A stretch of DNA of 64,000 nt from Metridium senile (Eukaryota; Cnidaria; Anthozoa; Actiniaria; Metridiidae). Both the position numbers and the translations under genes were made by a program. This document shows positions 1-14,700 of this stretch, in pieces (positions within the stretch are counted from its first letter, which is position 1; every line of letters starts with the position of its first letter). Location: assembly GCA_949775045.1 (NCBI GenBank), contig OX459103.1:2402001-2466000 (forward strand). The letters run 5' to 3'. A model generated the notes under the pieces. That model searched no databases and was not told the DNA's origin. It worked only from the letters and a program-made list of their open reading frames with translations.

Positions 1-2
1 TG

Positions 3-110
3 TATGCTGTCGCCATGGATGTTATTTCTGCCCATGGAGGTCTAGGAGAACAAGTCAATAGCGTTGAACAATGCTCATGCCCACAGCCGTACACTGGTCT
101 TTCCTGTCAG
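3..110 (+). CDS. HSPG2: Perlecan exon: end of laminin IV (laminin B) domain
   Basis: Frame starts at base 3 (base 1-2 belong to the previous codon). The translation ends VEQCSCPQPYTGLSCQ, the signature of the laminin IV domain running into a split laminin EGF. The donor GTAATA is at 111 and the exon ends in phase 0. The left edge is the window edge, not an exon boundary. Confidence 0.9.
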
Positions 111-3100
111 GTAATAATGGTTAAGAATATACCTACAAAATAATTTCAACAATTTCAGAATGAGTTGACAGAGAGAACGGTGAATGGAGAACGGCAATTA
201 AACGACCGAAAGGAGCTGTTGGTCTTAGCCTCCTCCGCAGGCTACTCCTTTTTCTCTTTTGGGATTCCTTTGGGTTTCCTGTGGGATTTCTGAGGGAAGG
301 ATTGGGGCCGACGACTCGCTTCTCGAAAAAGGAAGCCCAAAAGTGAAAAAAGTTGCCTGCGGAGGAGGCTAGTTGGTCTTTGATATTGAATATTTATACA
401 TCTTTTGTAGCAGAAAACGAATTAATTGCCAGTCCCATATAGTTAAGAAGAAGTTGAGATTGATAAAACTGTTCTTAGCAATACAGAAAAACACTAGGAT
501 ATGTTGTATGCGTAACCACAATGCCTTTCGGTCGTGCAATCGCCGTTCGCCATTTACCGTTCACACCGTCGACCTTTTTAGAAATAAGAGTACACCTATT
601 TCATATTCAAAACGACCATTTCACAGCCCCCGTCAATAAACGTCGGCTTCGATAGCGTGTAATATATTCTTTAGAATTTGAGTACAGCCCATGGTGTTTC
701 AATTATTACAGTTATATGCAAATGATTTTGAACAATGGGTTGAAGTCGAGGCTTTCGGGCGAAAACAATAGGTTTGCCCGAAAGCCTCGATTTGAATCCA
801 TTGTTTGAAATCATTTGCATATAACTGTAATAACAGCTATTGCCATGGGCTGTATTCAAAATATAAAGAATATATTGTGCGCTATCGAGGTTGAGGTTGA
901 TCGACGAGAACTGTGAAATGGTCTATTGTCCATAGAACGTGACATAGACCTTTTAACGAAGCAGTTAATATTGCAAATGCCCGGTAAGCCTCGCTCTGAA
1001 TCGTGAGAACGGTCTATTTCCTCGTGAATGTTTTTATTGTGATCCTGATGATTGTTTTATCTTATAGAAATGTGCTCCAGGCTATACTCGTTCAAAACCA
1101 GGCCCAGGCTTCTCTCGCTGTGTCCGATGTAAATGTAATTACCATAGCTTGGAGTGTGATCCAGAGACTGGAAAGTGTTCGGTAAGGGCGCCATGATATC
1201 GATAATAGTGTCGATTCTTAAAATGTTGTTGATGATGACGATAATAGCGTTGATTATTATTATTATAATGCTGTTGTTGATCTGTTGATGATGATGATGA
1301 TGTTCATGATCATGTTGAAGAAGATAATTACAATGGTTGATAATGATGATAATAAAGATAAAGATAAATATGATGAAGATCATGATCAGACGATAAGAAT
1401 CTGTATGATTGTAATGATGATGATGATGATGATGATGATATTTTTTTTATAATAATGAGGTTTATGAGAATAATGATTGTTGATCCATTGATTGGGCTTT
1501 CAGACTCACTGTGTAATGTTTGTGTACTACGTTTCGACGCCATTCTGGTCGTCTTCTTCAGGTACTGATCTCACTTTTAATAACAATAAGACCAAAAACG
1601 AGATCAGTACCTGAAGAAGACGACCAGAATGGCGTCGAAACGTAGTACACAAACATTACACAGTGAGTCTGAAAGCCCAATCAATGGATCAACAATCAAT
1701 AACCAACTCACAGAGAAGAGTTTCAGATCAAAGAGAATAATGATGTTTATGATAATGATGATGTGTATGATAATGATGATGATGATGATGAAGATGATGA
1801 TAATGTTTATATTGATGATAATGATGTGTATGATAATGATGATGTTTATGATAATGATGATGGTAATGATAATGATGATGATGATGATGTTTGTGATGAT
1901 GTTGATGATAATGATACTTAATTTTAGAACTGTAAAGATAATACTGCTGGTGACCATTGTGAGTTGTGTGGGGGTGGTTACTATGGTGATGCTACACAAG
2001 GAACCCGTGGTGACTGTAAACTGTGTTCATGTCCACTGACTATTCCAACCAATCAGTAAGTCGTGACGTCATAACTTGAACAAGTTAAGACATCATATGT
2101 ATAATACGCTAAGCGAAAAATGTCCGCATCTTATTTCAATAAACCCGCCCACTGTGCCACCAAACGAATTCCATAAATGCTAAGAACAGGTAAATGTGGG
2201 TGCAATAGGGGGTAAATTGTAACGAGTAAATTAAATGCTTGAAAAACTAGAAATCAAAGTCGTCTCGCAGCGATTACCTCGGCCGCCATCTTGGATTATC
2301 ATTGACACAGGGAGCCCAATCATTACAAAGAGCAGCCCAAGCGTAAGGAAAAGTAGTGAATTTTTTACGGGTACCCCGACTAGTTTATATCAATAACTGT
2401 TATAATATATATAGGTTTATAAAATAGCTATTAGAAATTGCGCATTCTGATTTGTTGAGGCGCGTGCTTTGAGGAAACACAGCATGTGCGTTTGCATGTA
2501 GACTGCAAAACAGTCCCTACTTTTACGCGAAAACTCCAAGGAAACGAGTCGAAGTTCGATCGGACGAAATTCTGGCCGCGGGAGAATGAGAAGAGGATTA
2601 ACGGCCGAGCGGGGAGTGATCTTCAACTTTTTACGTAACAGTAGGGACTGTTTTGCAGTCTAGTTTGCATGTTGGACAAATACATCAATTTGTATTTAAG
2701 AAAAGTAATACACAACTTTCTGTGTTGTATACAGATATAAAGCACTTGGGGATTGTCTCAACACTCAAGAAGAACACTTTGTTTCCGTTGTGCCAACCCT
2801 TAGTGTTCTGTAACTGCACACATTTATTCAATAGTAGTTCACATGGAAAGTGTAAAATAGATATCATTGCTATCATTCCAGGTTTAGTAGTGCCTGTCAT
2901 ATCGATGTTGATGGATACCCTACATGTACTGCTTGTCAGACAGGCTATATTGGACGAGACTGTGGAAGGTAAGTGCACTGTTACTGATAAATGTATTGTC
3001 TGTTGCCATTGTCATCATTAGTGCGGTTTAATAAACGAGCAGCAGTATTTTACCAGGTTTAATACTACGAAGCGTAACCTTAAAAATTGATTTAAAGCCT

Positions 3101-6100
3101 GTTATGATTTTTTTGTAAAATGCTCATGAATTAATCTTCAATAAGTGTTTGCATATCTTGGTCATATTCTTATTCTTTTGTGTTATCATCATCTTTACCA
3201 TCATGATTATACCATCATCGTCATCATTACCTAAACAATCATATTTTCCATTTCTATTATTTTGAGAAATATCATAATATCATAATCAATATCATGATCT
3301 TACATTATAATGCTATCTGTCATTATGGTATTTACCATCACCATTACATCATGGTCATCATTATCATCTAATTATCATTGGTATTACTTTAACCAGATGT
3401 TCACAAGGATACACAGGAAACCCAAGATCTCCTGGAGGAAAGTGTGAGAAAATACCAGGTACATATTAGATATAAATAATTCACTATCTTTATCTTATTG
3501 TCTGTTCGTAATTGATACTTCAATGCAGCACCCTTTCGTTGATTTGTCGGAGCTGTTGTCATATTCTTTGACAGGAGTGACCCATGGGAGGGGTAATGGG
3601 TTTGTTGGGCCTCCATTAGTTTTCCAACTCTAGTTTTCTGTGTCCGAATGTTTTGCTGTGTGTGACCTATTTGTGATGTACATTCCTTGGTCTTAGAACT
3701 GCTCCTATTTGATACTCTTGTTTAGCCAACTGTCTTTATAAAGCTTTTCAGTTTGTCCAGTGGACTCCCACCTTCACGCAAGGATACATACTTAATCATT
3801 TGTGTATTTTAAGGTGTATATAAACAATCGTCTTGCTATTGTTATTGTCATTTATCTCACATTATTAGGATAATATCTAGGCATGCGTACTTAAAATGAG
3901 CCAAAGATAGATACATTGTTTAGATATGCATGGTCGGTCATGCAGAAAGCAGCCAGCAATCCATTTTGAACCATTCAGAGATTTATTATTTCTTTGAATC
4001 TGATAAAAAAATATAAATAAGGATATGTTGCATTCTTGCATTTTTTTAACCATTTTTCAAATATTCACACAGAGGAACTTCTTCCGAGAGCAACTGTGTG
4101 GCCGAGCTTTCGTAAAGACAGCGAAGGGACTAGGTCCTCCTTCTACTGTCTATCAACTGGAAAGAGACCTTTGACAGTCACGTGGTCTCGTATCGACAAC
4201 AAACCGCTGTCACCGCGGGCTCAGACTGACAGCCGAAAGATCGTTATTTCTAGAATAGAGAAAGACGATGAAGGTGGATATGTTTGTACTGTCAAGAACA
4301 ACTATGGACAGCACACAGCACGTGGTACTCTAAGTGTCTTGGGTAAGAAATGTGCTGGTTTTCATCACACATCATGTGTTAATGAAGGGGGAACTGAAGG
4401 GGGAGGGTATAGGCTCCCTCCCTTTTTGAAGTTAGTAAAATATTAATAGACCTTTTAACGGTCCTCATCGAACAACCTGCTGATTTTTGCAATTTTTTTT
4501 GTAGATTTTGTTACTGTCTCGAATAGATCAATATTTGCCACTGGCCAGTGATCCTCTGCAATAGAGTAGATTTCGTATGACTGTGAAAAGTTCATGATAT
4601 TGTTATTATATTCCTTTCAGCGAGACCAGAAGACCCCATTACCGTGTCCGTCACTCCCAAGAACCTTCACATCTCCTCAAGGAAGACGGCACGGTTTATT
4701 TGTAAAGCCAAGAGCCTTACCTACCACACCCTTAAATGGACCAAGGGCGAATCAGACAAACTACCCGAAGGCGCGGTCGACAAGGATGGTATTTTAACCT
4801 TCCAGTCGGTTAATAGAATGCACACAGGGACTTACACTTGTACAGGATCCAATCAGTATAGTTTTGACCAGGTTACTGTCCAGTTAAGAGTAGCAGGTAT
4901 TGATTATTTGACTTATCGTTATTATTACCATTATCGTTATCGTTATCATTATTGTTACAAATAATCGTTATTGTTATCATTATTGTTATCGTTATCATTA
5001 TTGTTATCGTTATTGTTATTGTTATCATTATTGTTATCGTTATTGTTATCATTATTGTTATCATTATTATTATTATTATTATCGTTATCATTATTGTTAT
5101 TGTTATCGTTATTGTTATTGTTATTGTTATTGTTATCGTTTATATTGTTATCGTTATTGTTATCGTTATTGTTATCATTATTGTTATCGTCATTGTTATT
5201 GTTATCATCATTGTTATCGTTTAATATTGTTATCGTTATTGTTATCGTTATTGTTATTGTTATCGTTATTGTTATCGTTACCATTATCGTTATCAATAAC
5301 ATTGTCGTTATGATTATGGTTATCGTTATCGTTATCATCATTTTCATCATATTCATAATTTGTTTATCACAGTAATCATCTATATGTTAATCAATAACAA
5401 TTTCATTATCATTATTATAATGATCGTTGTCATCATAGTCATTATCAGTGTTAAATATTGTCATAGTCATCGCTTTTCATAGGCATTTCATAAGATTTTC
5501 ATAGGCTTTTCATAGGCTTTTCATAGGCTTTTCATAAGATTTTCATAGACTTTTCCTAAGATTTTCATAAATTTTTCATAGTCTTTTCATAGTCTTTTCA
5601 TAGCCTTTTCATAAGATTTTCATAGGCCTTTCGTAGGCTTTTCATCATGGCTTATTAGTTATGATTATACTAATAAATTCTATATTCCTTTTCCACAGCT
5701 ATCATCACACCACAGGTCTCTATCACACCTCGATTCCTTACTGTCAACGAGGGTGACCCAGTCCTCTTCAGATGCCTCGCCACAGGGCTCCCACCACCTA
5801 ATCTTGAATGGACCGGAGGCCCTGATAATCGTATCCCTGATGGTGTTATTCTGTCCAAGGGAAACTCGGTGTTTCGAATAGACGTGTCCAAGAAGGAGCA
5901 CGAAGGGGAGTATTTCTGTGTTGCGAAGAATGATGGAGCCATCGGTACAATGAGAACAGTTTTGAACGTTAGAGGTGAGTTATATCAGTTCGTTAGGCTT
6001 GAAATAATGTTGGTGGTGATGTATTTTGATGATGGTGATAATGAATGACGTCAGCCATGATGTTGTTGATGTTGATGTTGTCAATAATGATTACAATGAT

Positions 6101-7001
6101 GATGTATGATTATGATGTTGATGATGATGATGCTGTTGATAATGATTACGATGACGATGTATGATAATGATGATGTTGGCGATGGTGTTGATGATGATGC
6201 TGTTGATAATGATTACGATGACGATGTATGATAATGATGATGTTGGCGATGGTGTTGATGATGTTGTTGTTGATAATGATTACGATGACGATGTATGATA
6301 ATGATGATGTTGGCGATGGTGTTGATGATAATGCTGTTGATAATGATTCCGATGACGATATATAATGATGATGATGTTGGCGATGCCGGGTGTTGATGAT
6401 GTTGTTGTTAATATAATATTATATAACGAATATGTTGTTGACGATGAGGTTGATGTAGAGGATGATGATGATAATGATAATTGGGTTGATGGTAGTGATG
6501 ATGATGATGAGAATGGTGATGATGATGATGAGGTTGATAATGATGATGATGATAATGAGGATAATACCAATTGAATTGTGTTCATGTCTAACATAATTAT
6601 GTATTTTCTTATATAGCTGTTGGAAGTGCCCCAGTTGTCGAAATAACTCCTAAGACAATTTCCATCATGGAGAGCAAACCGGCTGAGCTTAAATGTACAG
6701 CAACAGGTGACCCCCACCCCAGCATCCTCTGGAGCCGCGTAGAAGGTGATATACCTGACTCTTCTTCTAAGATCGATGGTGTTCTTAGAATCGATCCAAC
6801 GAGTCTTACTGATGGGGGAACCTATGTATGTACAGCGGCTAACCGTTTTGGCGCAGTCGCAGAAAGTGCTGTCCTGACCGTTGAAAAAGGTAGAGTTGCC
6901 GCATAGCAAAGTGTAGAACTGTATTATAAACATTTCGCCATCTTTACCGATCATCGTTATCATAATCATTGTCATTATCAAATTCATCTTCATCATCATC
7001 T

Positions 7002-7034
<33 letters not shown>

Positions 7035-8726
7035 CCATCATCATCACCACCTTCCCCTTCTCCTCCTTCTCACCATCACCATCATCAACATTCACCACCA
7101 CCATCCTCCTTGTCCTTCTTGTCCTTCTTCTCATCACCATCATCACCACCACCATCATCATCATCATCAACATTCACCACCCCCATCCTCCTCCTTCTCC
7201 TCCTTCTCATCATCACTATCATCAACACCAACACTCACCACCCCCACCACCATCCTCCTCCTGGTTCTCCTTGTCCTCCTTCTCATCATCATCATCATCA
7301 TCACCATCACCATCGTCAACATTCACCACCACTATCCTCCTCCTTGTCCTCCTTCTCATCATCATCGCCATCATCATCAACACCTTCCTCCCCCTTCTCC
7401 TCCTTCTCATATCATCGTCAACATACACCACCACCACCCTCCTCCTGCTTCTCCTTGTCCTCCTTCTCATCATCACCATCACCATCATCGTCAACATACA
7501 TCATTGTCATCAACATTAAACTATCAACCGTTTCTTCCTGTTTCAGACAATGCTACTCCTCCATCTGCTTCTGTGTTCCCTGATGAAGTCACCGTCAAAG
7601 AACAACAAAATACAACACTAACTTGCCAGATCGATGGTATTCCAGTACCAAGCGTAAGCTGGAATCGAGTGGGTGGGGTTCTTGAGGATAACTACGTGAT
7701 CGAGAACAATCAGCTAACGATTGTCAATGCCAGTGAGAAGGATGAAGGAATGTATGTTTGTATTGCACAGAATGTCAAGGGCGTTCAGCAGGATACGGCT
7801 ATTGTACGAGTAGAGAGTAAGTAATCTTGATTTAAAATCGCGTATTCGTTCATAAAGAACATTGAAGATGATTCATTCATTCATTCATTCAACCATCCAT
7901 TCATCCATCCATCCATCCTTTTATTGATTGATTGATTGATTTATCCATCCATCCATTCATTCATTTATTCATTCAACCATCCATTCATCCATCCATCCAT
8001 CCTTTTATTGATTGATTGATTGATTTATCCATCCATTCATTCATTCATTTATTCATTCAACCATCCATTCATCCATCCATCCATCCATCCTTTTATTGAT
8101 TGATTGATTGATTTATCCATCCATCCATTCATTCATTTATTCATTCGTGCATTCACCAATCTATTCATTAATTCATTAATAAATTCACCCCTTTATTCAT
8201 GTATTCACCCATTCATTCATTTAGCATGTCACTCACTAGCCTACATACTAAGTACCCACTTTAATTCTTGTCCAGTCTTTCGTTGATATTTGTTTATAAA
8301 TTAAGTAAATGAAAACTTTGTATCACTATTTGTAGAAAGTATGCTGCCTAAGATCGAGATCATGCCATCTCCAAACCAGACGGTTATCGGAGGAGACTCA
8401 GTGGTGTTTAGATGTATGATAAAACAAGGTATTCCAATACCAGTGCTTGAATGGTTGGATGGCAATAACAAGACTTTAAACAGATCAACTGCGCATGTCA
8501 AGAACGACATGTTGATGATCTCACATGCCTCTGGTGAACACGAGGGCCGCTATGTATGTCGGGCCACCAATTTGCTGGGGTCTGCGGTTGCAGAAGCAGT
8601 ACTAGCAGTGCAATGTATGTTGACTCTTTTTGTCATATAGTAGCTGTGAATAATGTTATATTAGTTGGTTTGTTGTTCTTTGTTTTGCTTGTTATGTGAT
8701 TGATTGATTGATATAGTGATAGCATA

Positions 8727-8773
<47 letters not shown>

Positions 8774-11700
8774 TAAGGACCGGGCAAACGGATGTTGAAG
8801 CAAATGTTGAAACCGTTTGCCCGGGCCCTTACTGATTGAATTACTGATTGATTGATTGCTTGCTTGATTTTTTGCTTTTGCTTGCTTTGTTGTTTGCATG
8901 TTTGCATGTTTCATTCTTAGTTTGTTTACTACAATGAGCTTGATTCCTTCATTTTTTTACTCAATAGTTTGTTAAATGTCATTTTTAAGATTGTTTATAC
9001 AGTGGTACCTCTATTAAGCGGTCACCCTCTATTAAGCGGACACTCAGTTTGGAAAGTCCCGAGGATGACCGCTTAATAGAGGTACCACTGTATGTTTGAT
9101 TGCACGATTAATTGTTCTAAAGGGTTATTTAATTCCTTCATAGCTGAACCACGTGTTGTGATTACGCCTTCTAGTCCACACTTAGTATCAGTCGGTAGCC
9201 AAGTCTCTCTTATTTGTACCTCGACTGGAGATCCACAACCGTCAGTACATTGGATGCAGCCAGATTCAAGCGATGCAACTCTTAAGCCTGTTGAGATCAA
9301 ACCTGGAGTCTGGCATGTCGTCATCGAGGAAATAAAACTGGAAGATCAGGGAGGCTACTCGTGTGTGGCTAGTAGCGTGGCAGGGAAAAGTGAAGCTACC
9401 CTAGACCTTGTTGGTAAGTGGACTGCACACATTATGCTTGTCTTACAATGTTGCTTCAAACATAACGAAACGAGTTTATGCATTCTATTAATTAACTTTG
9501 AGAGTGATCGCATCACTTCTTCGATATTGCATTCTATTTTCTTTAGTAACACCACTAGTTAAAAAGTCTCCCCAAGTAGAGGCCATTCCATCCTTCTAAT
9601 TTAGTCAATCATGCATTTGTTTCGAACACTTGATCACATCACTTATTCGATATTGTATTCTATTTATCTTTAGTCACACCACTAGTTAAAAAGTCTCCCC
9701 AAGTAGAGGTCATTCCATCCTTCTAATCTAGTCAGCCGTATCTTTGTTTCGAACACTTGATCACTTGATAATGTATTCTATGTTTACTTTAGTCACACCA
9801 CTAGTTAAAAAGTCTCCCAAAGTACAAGTCATTCCATCCTTCTAGTTTAGTCAGCCGTATCTTTGTTTCGAACACTTGATCACTTTACTTATTCGATATT
9901 GTATTCTATTTCTCATTAGTCACACCACTAGTTAAAAACTCTCCCCAAGTAGAGACCATTCCATCCTTCTAGTTTGGTCAATCATGTCTTTGTTTCGAAC
10001 ACTTGATCACTTTACTTATTCGACATTGTATTCTATTTCTATTTAGTCACACCACTAGTTAAAACATTTCCTAAAGTAGAGGTCATTCCATCCTTCTAAC
10101 TAAGTCAGCTGTATCTTTGTTTCGAACACTTGATCACTTGATATTCTATTCTTTTTTTTTTTTTTAGTCACACCACTAGTTAAAAAGTCTCCCCAAGTAG
10201 AGGTCATATCATCCAACCAAACAATATCTGAAGGACAACAGGTTATTTTCCAGTGCAAAGCTACTGGTATCCCGTCACCTAGTGTATCATGGGCCAGGAA
10301 GGATGGTAAACTACCAGATACAGCTATAGAATCAGAATCTGGAATCTTGAAAATAGAATCAGCGGTTGGTGGTGATGAAGGGGTGTATATATGTACTGCC
10401 AGGAACAGCGAAGGTTCTGTTACAGGTTCTGTCAGACTAGATGTCCAAGGTCAGTACTTTTAATTGATCTGGAAAATCAAACTGTTTACTTTATGAAAAT
10501 GATTATTTATTGAATAAAGTACTATGTATATTATATAGAGTGCTTACACTATGTCCATGAAATAGAATCTAAATAGTTCCTACATATTAGTTTTTATTTA
10601 GTCACTATTAGTCACTATCACTCAACTGGAACAGCTTTAGTAACAATTGACCACAAGACACAAGGGAAATCAAATACTCAAAACCATAGAAAGTTAATAC
10701 TTTATTCATTGTGTATTGTTACTAAAGCTGTTCCAGTTGAGTGATAGTGACTAATAGTCACTAAATAAAAACTATTAGTTAGTAACTATTTAGATTTTAT
10801 TTCATGGACATAGTGTAAGCACTCTATAGAGTTCAAATAATAGAATACAAACACTAAAAGTGTGCAACATAAATACCACTCAATACTGCTAAATTATGCA
10901 AATTATTTTGTTCTCTATTGTTTAATCAACACTATTTAGTGGTAAATAGTACAAAGTATTGCACACTTTTAGTGTTTGTACTCTATATATACCTGTGAAA
11001 CAAGTATAGTACTATTAGTATTAAATGGTGCTAATTAAACAATCAAAAACAATAGAATTAGCATAAAATATCACTAAATAGTCAGCTTACTATTTCACGG
11101 GTATATTATTTGTACTCTATTTGCATATTGTTTATGCTGTTATAGTTCTTCTACGTTAAGTACTTTGATCCAGAAAATCAAACTATTTACTTAATATGTA
11201 TGTGCTAAATAAAGTACTATCTATCTATCTATCTATCTATATATTTATTCTTATTTTTTATGCTGTTACAGTTCCTCCAAAGATTTCGATTACTCCACAG
11301 CATCTATCAGTCAACCTTGGTCAACCAATACGTATCTACTGTGTTACCTCCCCACCCCTACCGGTGACGTGGACAAAAATCAACGGATCAGTATCCGACG
11401 GTGCTGTCATCGATGAAGGGGTTCTTATTATAGATGAAACTAGAGTGAAGGATACTGGGAAATACCGCTGTCAAGCTAGTAATAGTGCGGGCACCAGTGA
11501 AGCTGATGCAATGGTCACTGTCTTTGGTAGGTGTCATTTGTGACTCGAGTCAAAAAACACTCGACTTTGTCTCTTGCTTCTTTACGACTTCTCTCTCGCG
11601 GGACCGCTCCCAGCTCTGTTTATATACACCTATTTCAATCATCGTTGTCGCGATCGAACCTACAGTCGTTAAATAAAGTTATTGTATTGTATTGTATTGT

Positions 11701-14700
11701 ATTGTCACACTCTAAAGACAGCAAAGAATGTCGGTATTTTTTCTCGTGTTATTGATATATGCATAGCCTATTTTGTTTGTACGTGTTTGTGTTATATGAC
11801 CATAACAATCAAAGCTACAGTCTCACTCTGAAGCCTGCAAAGGATGTCGGTATTTCTTCTCTTGTTATCGAACTATTCATAGCCTATTTTGGTTGTTTGT
11901 GTTACATGACCATAACAAGTTGTTGTAGATGACGAAACAAATATTTATTTAAAAAACGTGTAATAGTTCACAATTTATGTTCATATTACCGAGATCCTTT
12001 GCAGGCATCAGAGTGTTTGACTGTAGCTTCGGCTGCGACAACGGTTTTTAAAATAGGTGTATATCATAGTGTATAGACACGCAGTTTAATATTTCTTAGA
12101 AAATGATCACATCCACTCAGCTAATCAGATGACTGTATTATAGTGTTCTATATCCCATAGTATCTAAATATAGTATTCCACTGGCGAGGCCTTTTGTTAT
12201 TTATTGTTTTGCCCACCTCGTCAGTGAGATACTATATAGAAGTTCACAATGCATTACAAGTACTATATAGTAAGCCATTCTTCGTGGGTATGGTCATATT
12301 CTAAGACAGTTAGATAATGAACGCTCGTGTCCTATGGGACATAGAGCCTCTCGCATTATATAAATTACGTAAATTCATGCATTTCCCATTAATGGATTCC
12401 TCCATTATTCACTCATTCATTCAATTATTTTTTCATACATAAATATTCTTTGTTATGCATCTTTTATGCATTTATTTCATGCATTTATTTATCTATTATT
12501 TGCTCTTTTATATCTTTGATAAGTTTAGCTTTAGATATTAAAATTAAAACAAACACAAACGCTAAGTTGGTTACACAACGTTTCGACATCGTCAGATGTC
12601 ATTTTCAAGTGATTTATTGATAAAGATCTAAGTACTTATATACTCGATTTGATTAATAAATCACTTGAACATCTGACGATGTCGAAACGTTGTGTGACCA
12701 ACTTAGCGTTTGTGTTTATTTTAATTCATATATATGTTTACTTTTACACATTTTTTTACTATCTATCACATTTTTTTGAAACAGTCTCTCCAAGGGTCAA
12801 AGTCTATCCCCTTGATCACGTGGCATCTCTTGGATCCAACGCGACATTCACGTGCCATGCCACAGGGATCCCAACGCCAGCCATAACATGGACCAAAAAG
12901 GGCGCTAGTCTCCCCACAAAGCACATTGTAAAGAATGGTAGTTTGGCAATGTTCGGCTTGTCAGTTGATGACCAGGGAAACTATGTTTGTTCTGCTTCTA
13001 ACGCTGCAGGACATGGAGATGTAGGTGTTGTCTTGAGAATTGAAGGTGAATATAACCATTATATAACCATTACTGACCATTATTGACTGGGGGTCAGCGG
13101 TCGTCGAAGAGGGTGTAAATACTTTTCTACTATATATAACCTCTGCTGACTGCAAAACAATGCAACCTCCCGATAACACAAACAGAACAAAATATTTCTT
13201 TCATTGTGTCCTCTTCATAGAATTGCCAAGTGTTTCAATAGTAGGAGGCACTGCTGTCAAAACAGTTCCTGTGGGGGGTAACCTGACATTGGAATGTCAA
13301 GGCACAGGGATCCCACAACCTTCCGTTCGATGGGATCGTATCGATGGACAGCTTCATGATGATATTGTCATTAAGGACAACAAGCTGTATATTGTCAAAG
13401 CCAAGGCTTCTTTTGGAGGGACCTATAGATGTAGCGTGGAAAACAGAGTTGGGTCAGTCCAGTCGCAGATAGTAATATTCATACAAGGTAATCATTGCAT
13501 ACATCAATTGTCTTCATACGAATCAATAGGCCATCTGCACGATGACGTCACGTCACTACCAGTACAAGAGTGCTTTACGACTTTTCCTTAATTGTGAATT
13601 TTTTTTATCCCTTTTACTAATTATTTAACATAAGAATGTAGGAAAAGCATTTCGGTTTTGGTAGTATATGACTTTTGAGAATACTAGGACGATTGATACA
13701 AATTATTTAACATAAGAATGTAGGAAAAGCATGTCGGTCTTGGTAGTATATGACTTTTGAGAATACTAGGACGATTGATACAAATTATTTAACATAAGAA
13801 TGTAGGAAAAGCATTTCGGTCTTGGTAGTATATGACTTTTGAGAATACTAGGACGATTGATACAAATTATTTAACATAAGAATGTAGGAAAAGCATGTCG
13901 GTCTTGGTAGTATATGACTTTTGAGAATACTAGAACGATTGATACAAATTATTTAACAAAAGAATGTAGGCAAAGCATGTCGGTCTTGGTAGTATATGAC
14001 TTTTGAGAATACTAGGACGATTGATACAAATTATTTAACAAATGAATGTAGGCAAAGCATTTCGGTCTTGGTAGTATATGACTTTTGAGAATACTAGGAC
14101 GATTGATACAAATTATTTAACATAAGAATGTAGGAAAAGCATGTCGGTCTTGGTAGTTTATGACTTTTGAGAATACTAGGACGATTGATACTAATTATTT
14201 AACATAAGAATGTAGGAAAAGCATGTCGGTCTTGGTAGTATATGACTTTTGAGAATACTAGGACGATTGATACAAATTATTTAACATAAGAATGTAGGAA
14301 AAGCATGTCGGTCTTGGTAGTATATGACTTTTGAGAATACTAGGACGATTGATACAAATTATTTAACAAATGAATGTAGGCAAAGCATTTCGGTCTTGGT
14401 AGTATATGACTTTTGAGAATACCAGGACGATTGATACAAATTATTTAACAAAAGAATATAGGAAAAGCATGTCGGTCTTGGTAGTATATGACTTTTGAGA
14501 ATACTAGGACGATTGATACAAATTATTTAACATAAGAATGTAGGAAAAGCATGTCGGTCTTGGTAGTATATGACTTTTGAGAATACTAGGACGATTGATA
14601 CAAATTATTTAACATAAGAATGTAGGAAAAGCATGTCGGTCTTGGTAGTATATGACTTTTGAGAATACTAGGACGATTGATACAAATTATTTAACATAAG

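Noticed and set aside
4955..5375. Long Ile/Val, Leu/Ser and Asn/Asp frames on both strands
   Set aside because: TTATCG/TTATTG microsatellite inside a supported intron.
6280..7583. Frames of 297 (minus) and 204 (plus) codons rich in Ser, His, Met and Asp
   Set aside because: Trinucleotide-rich intron repeats. The minus frame also runs antisense through the Ig 4 exon.
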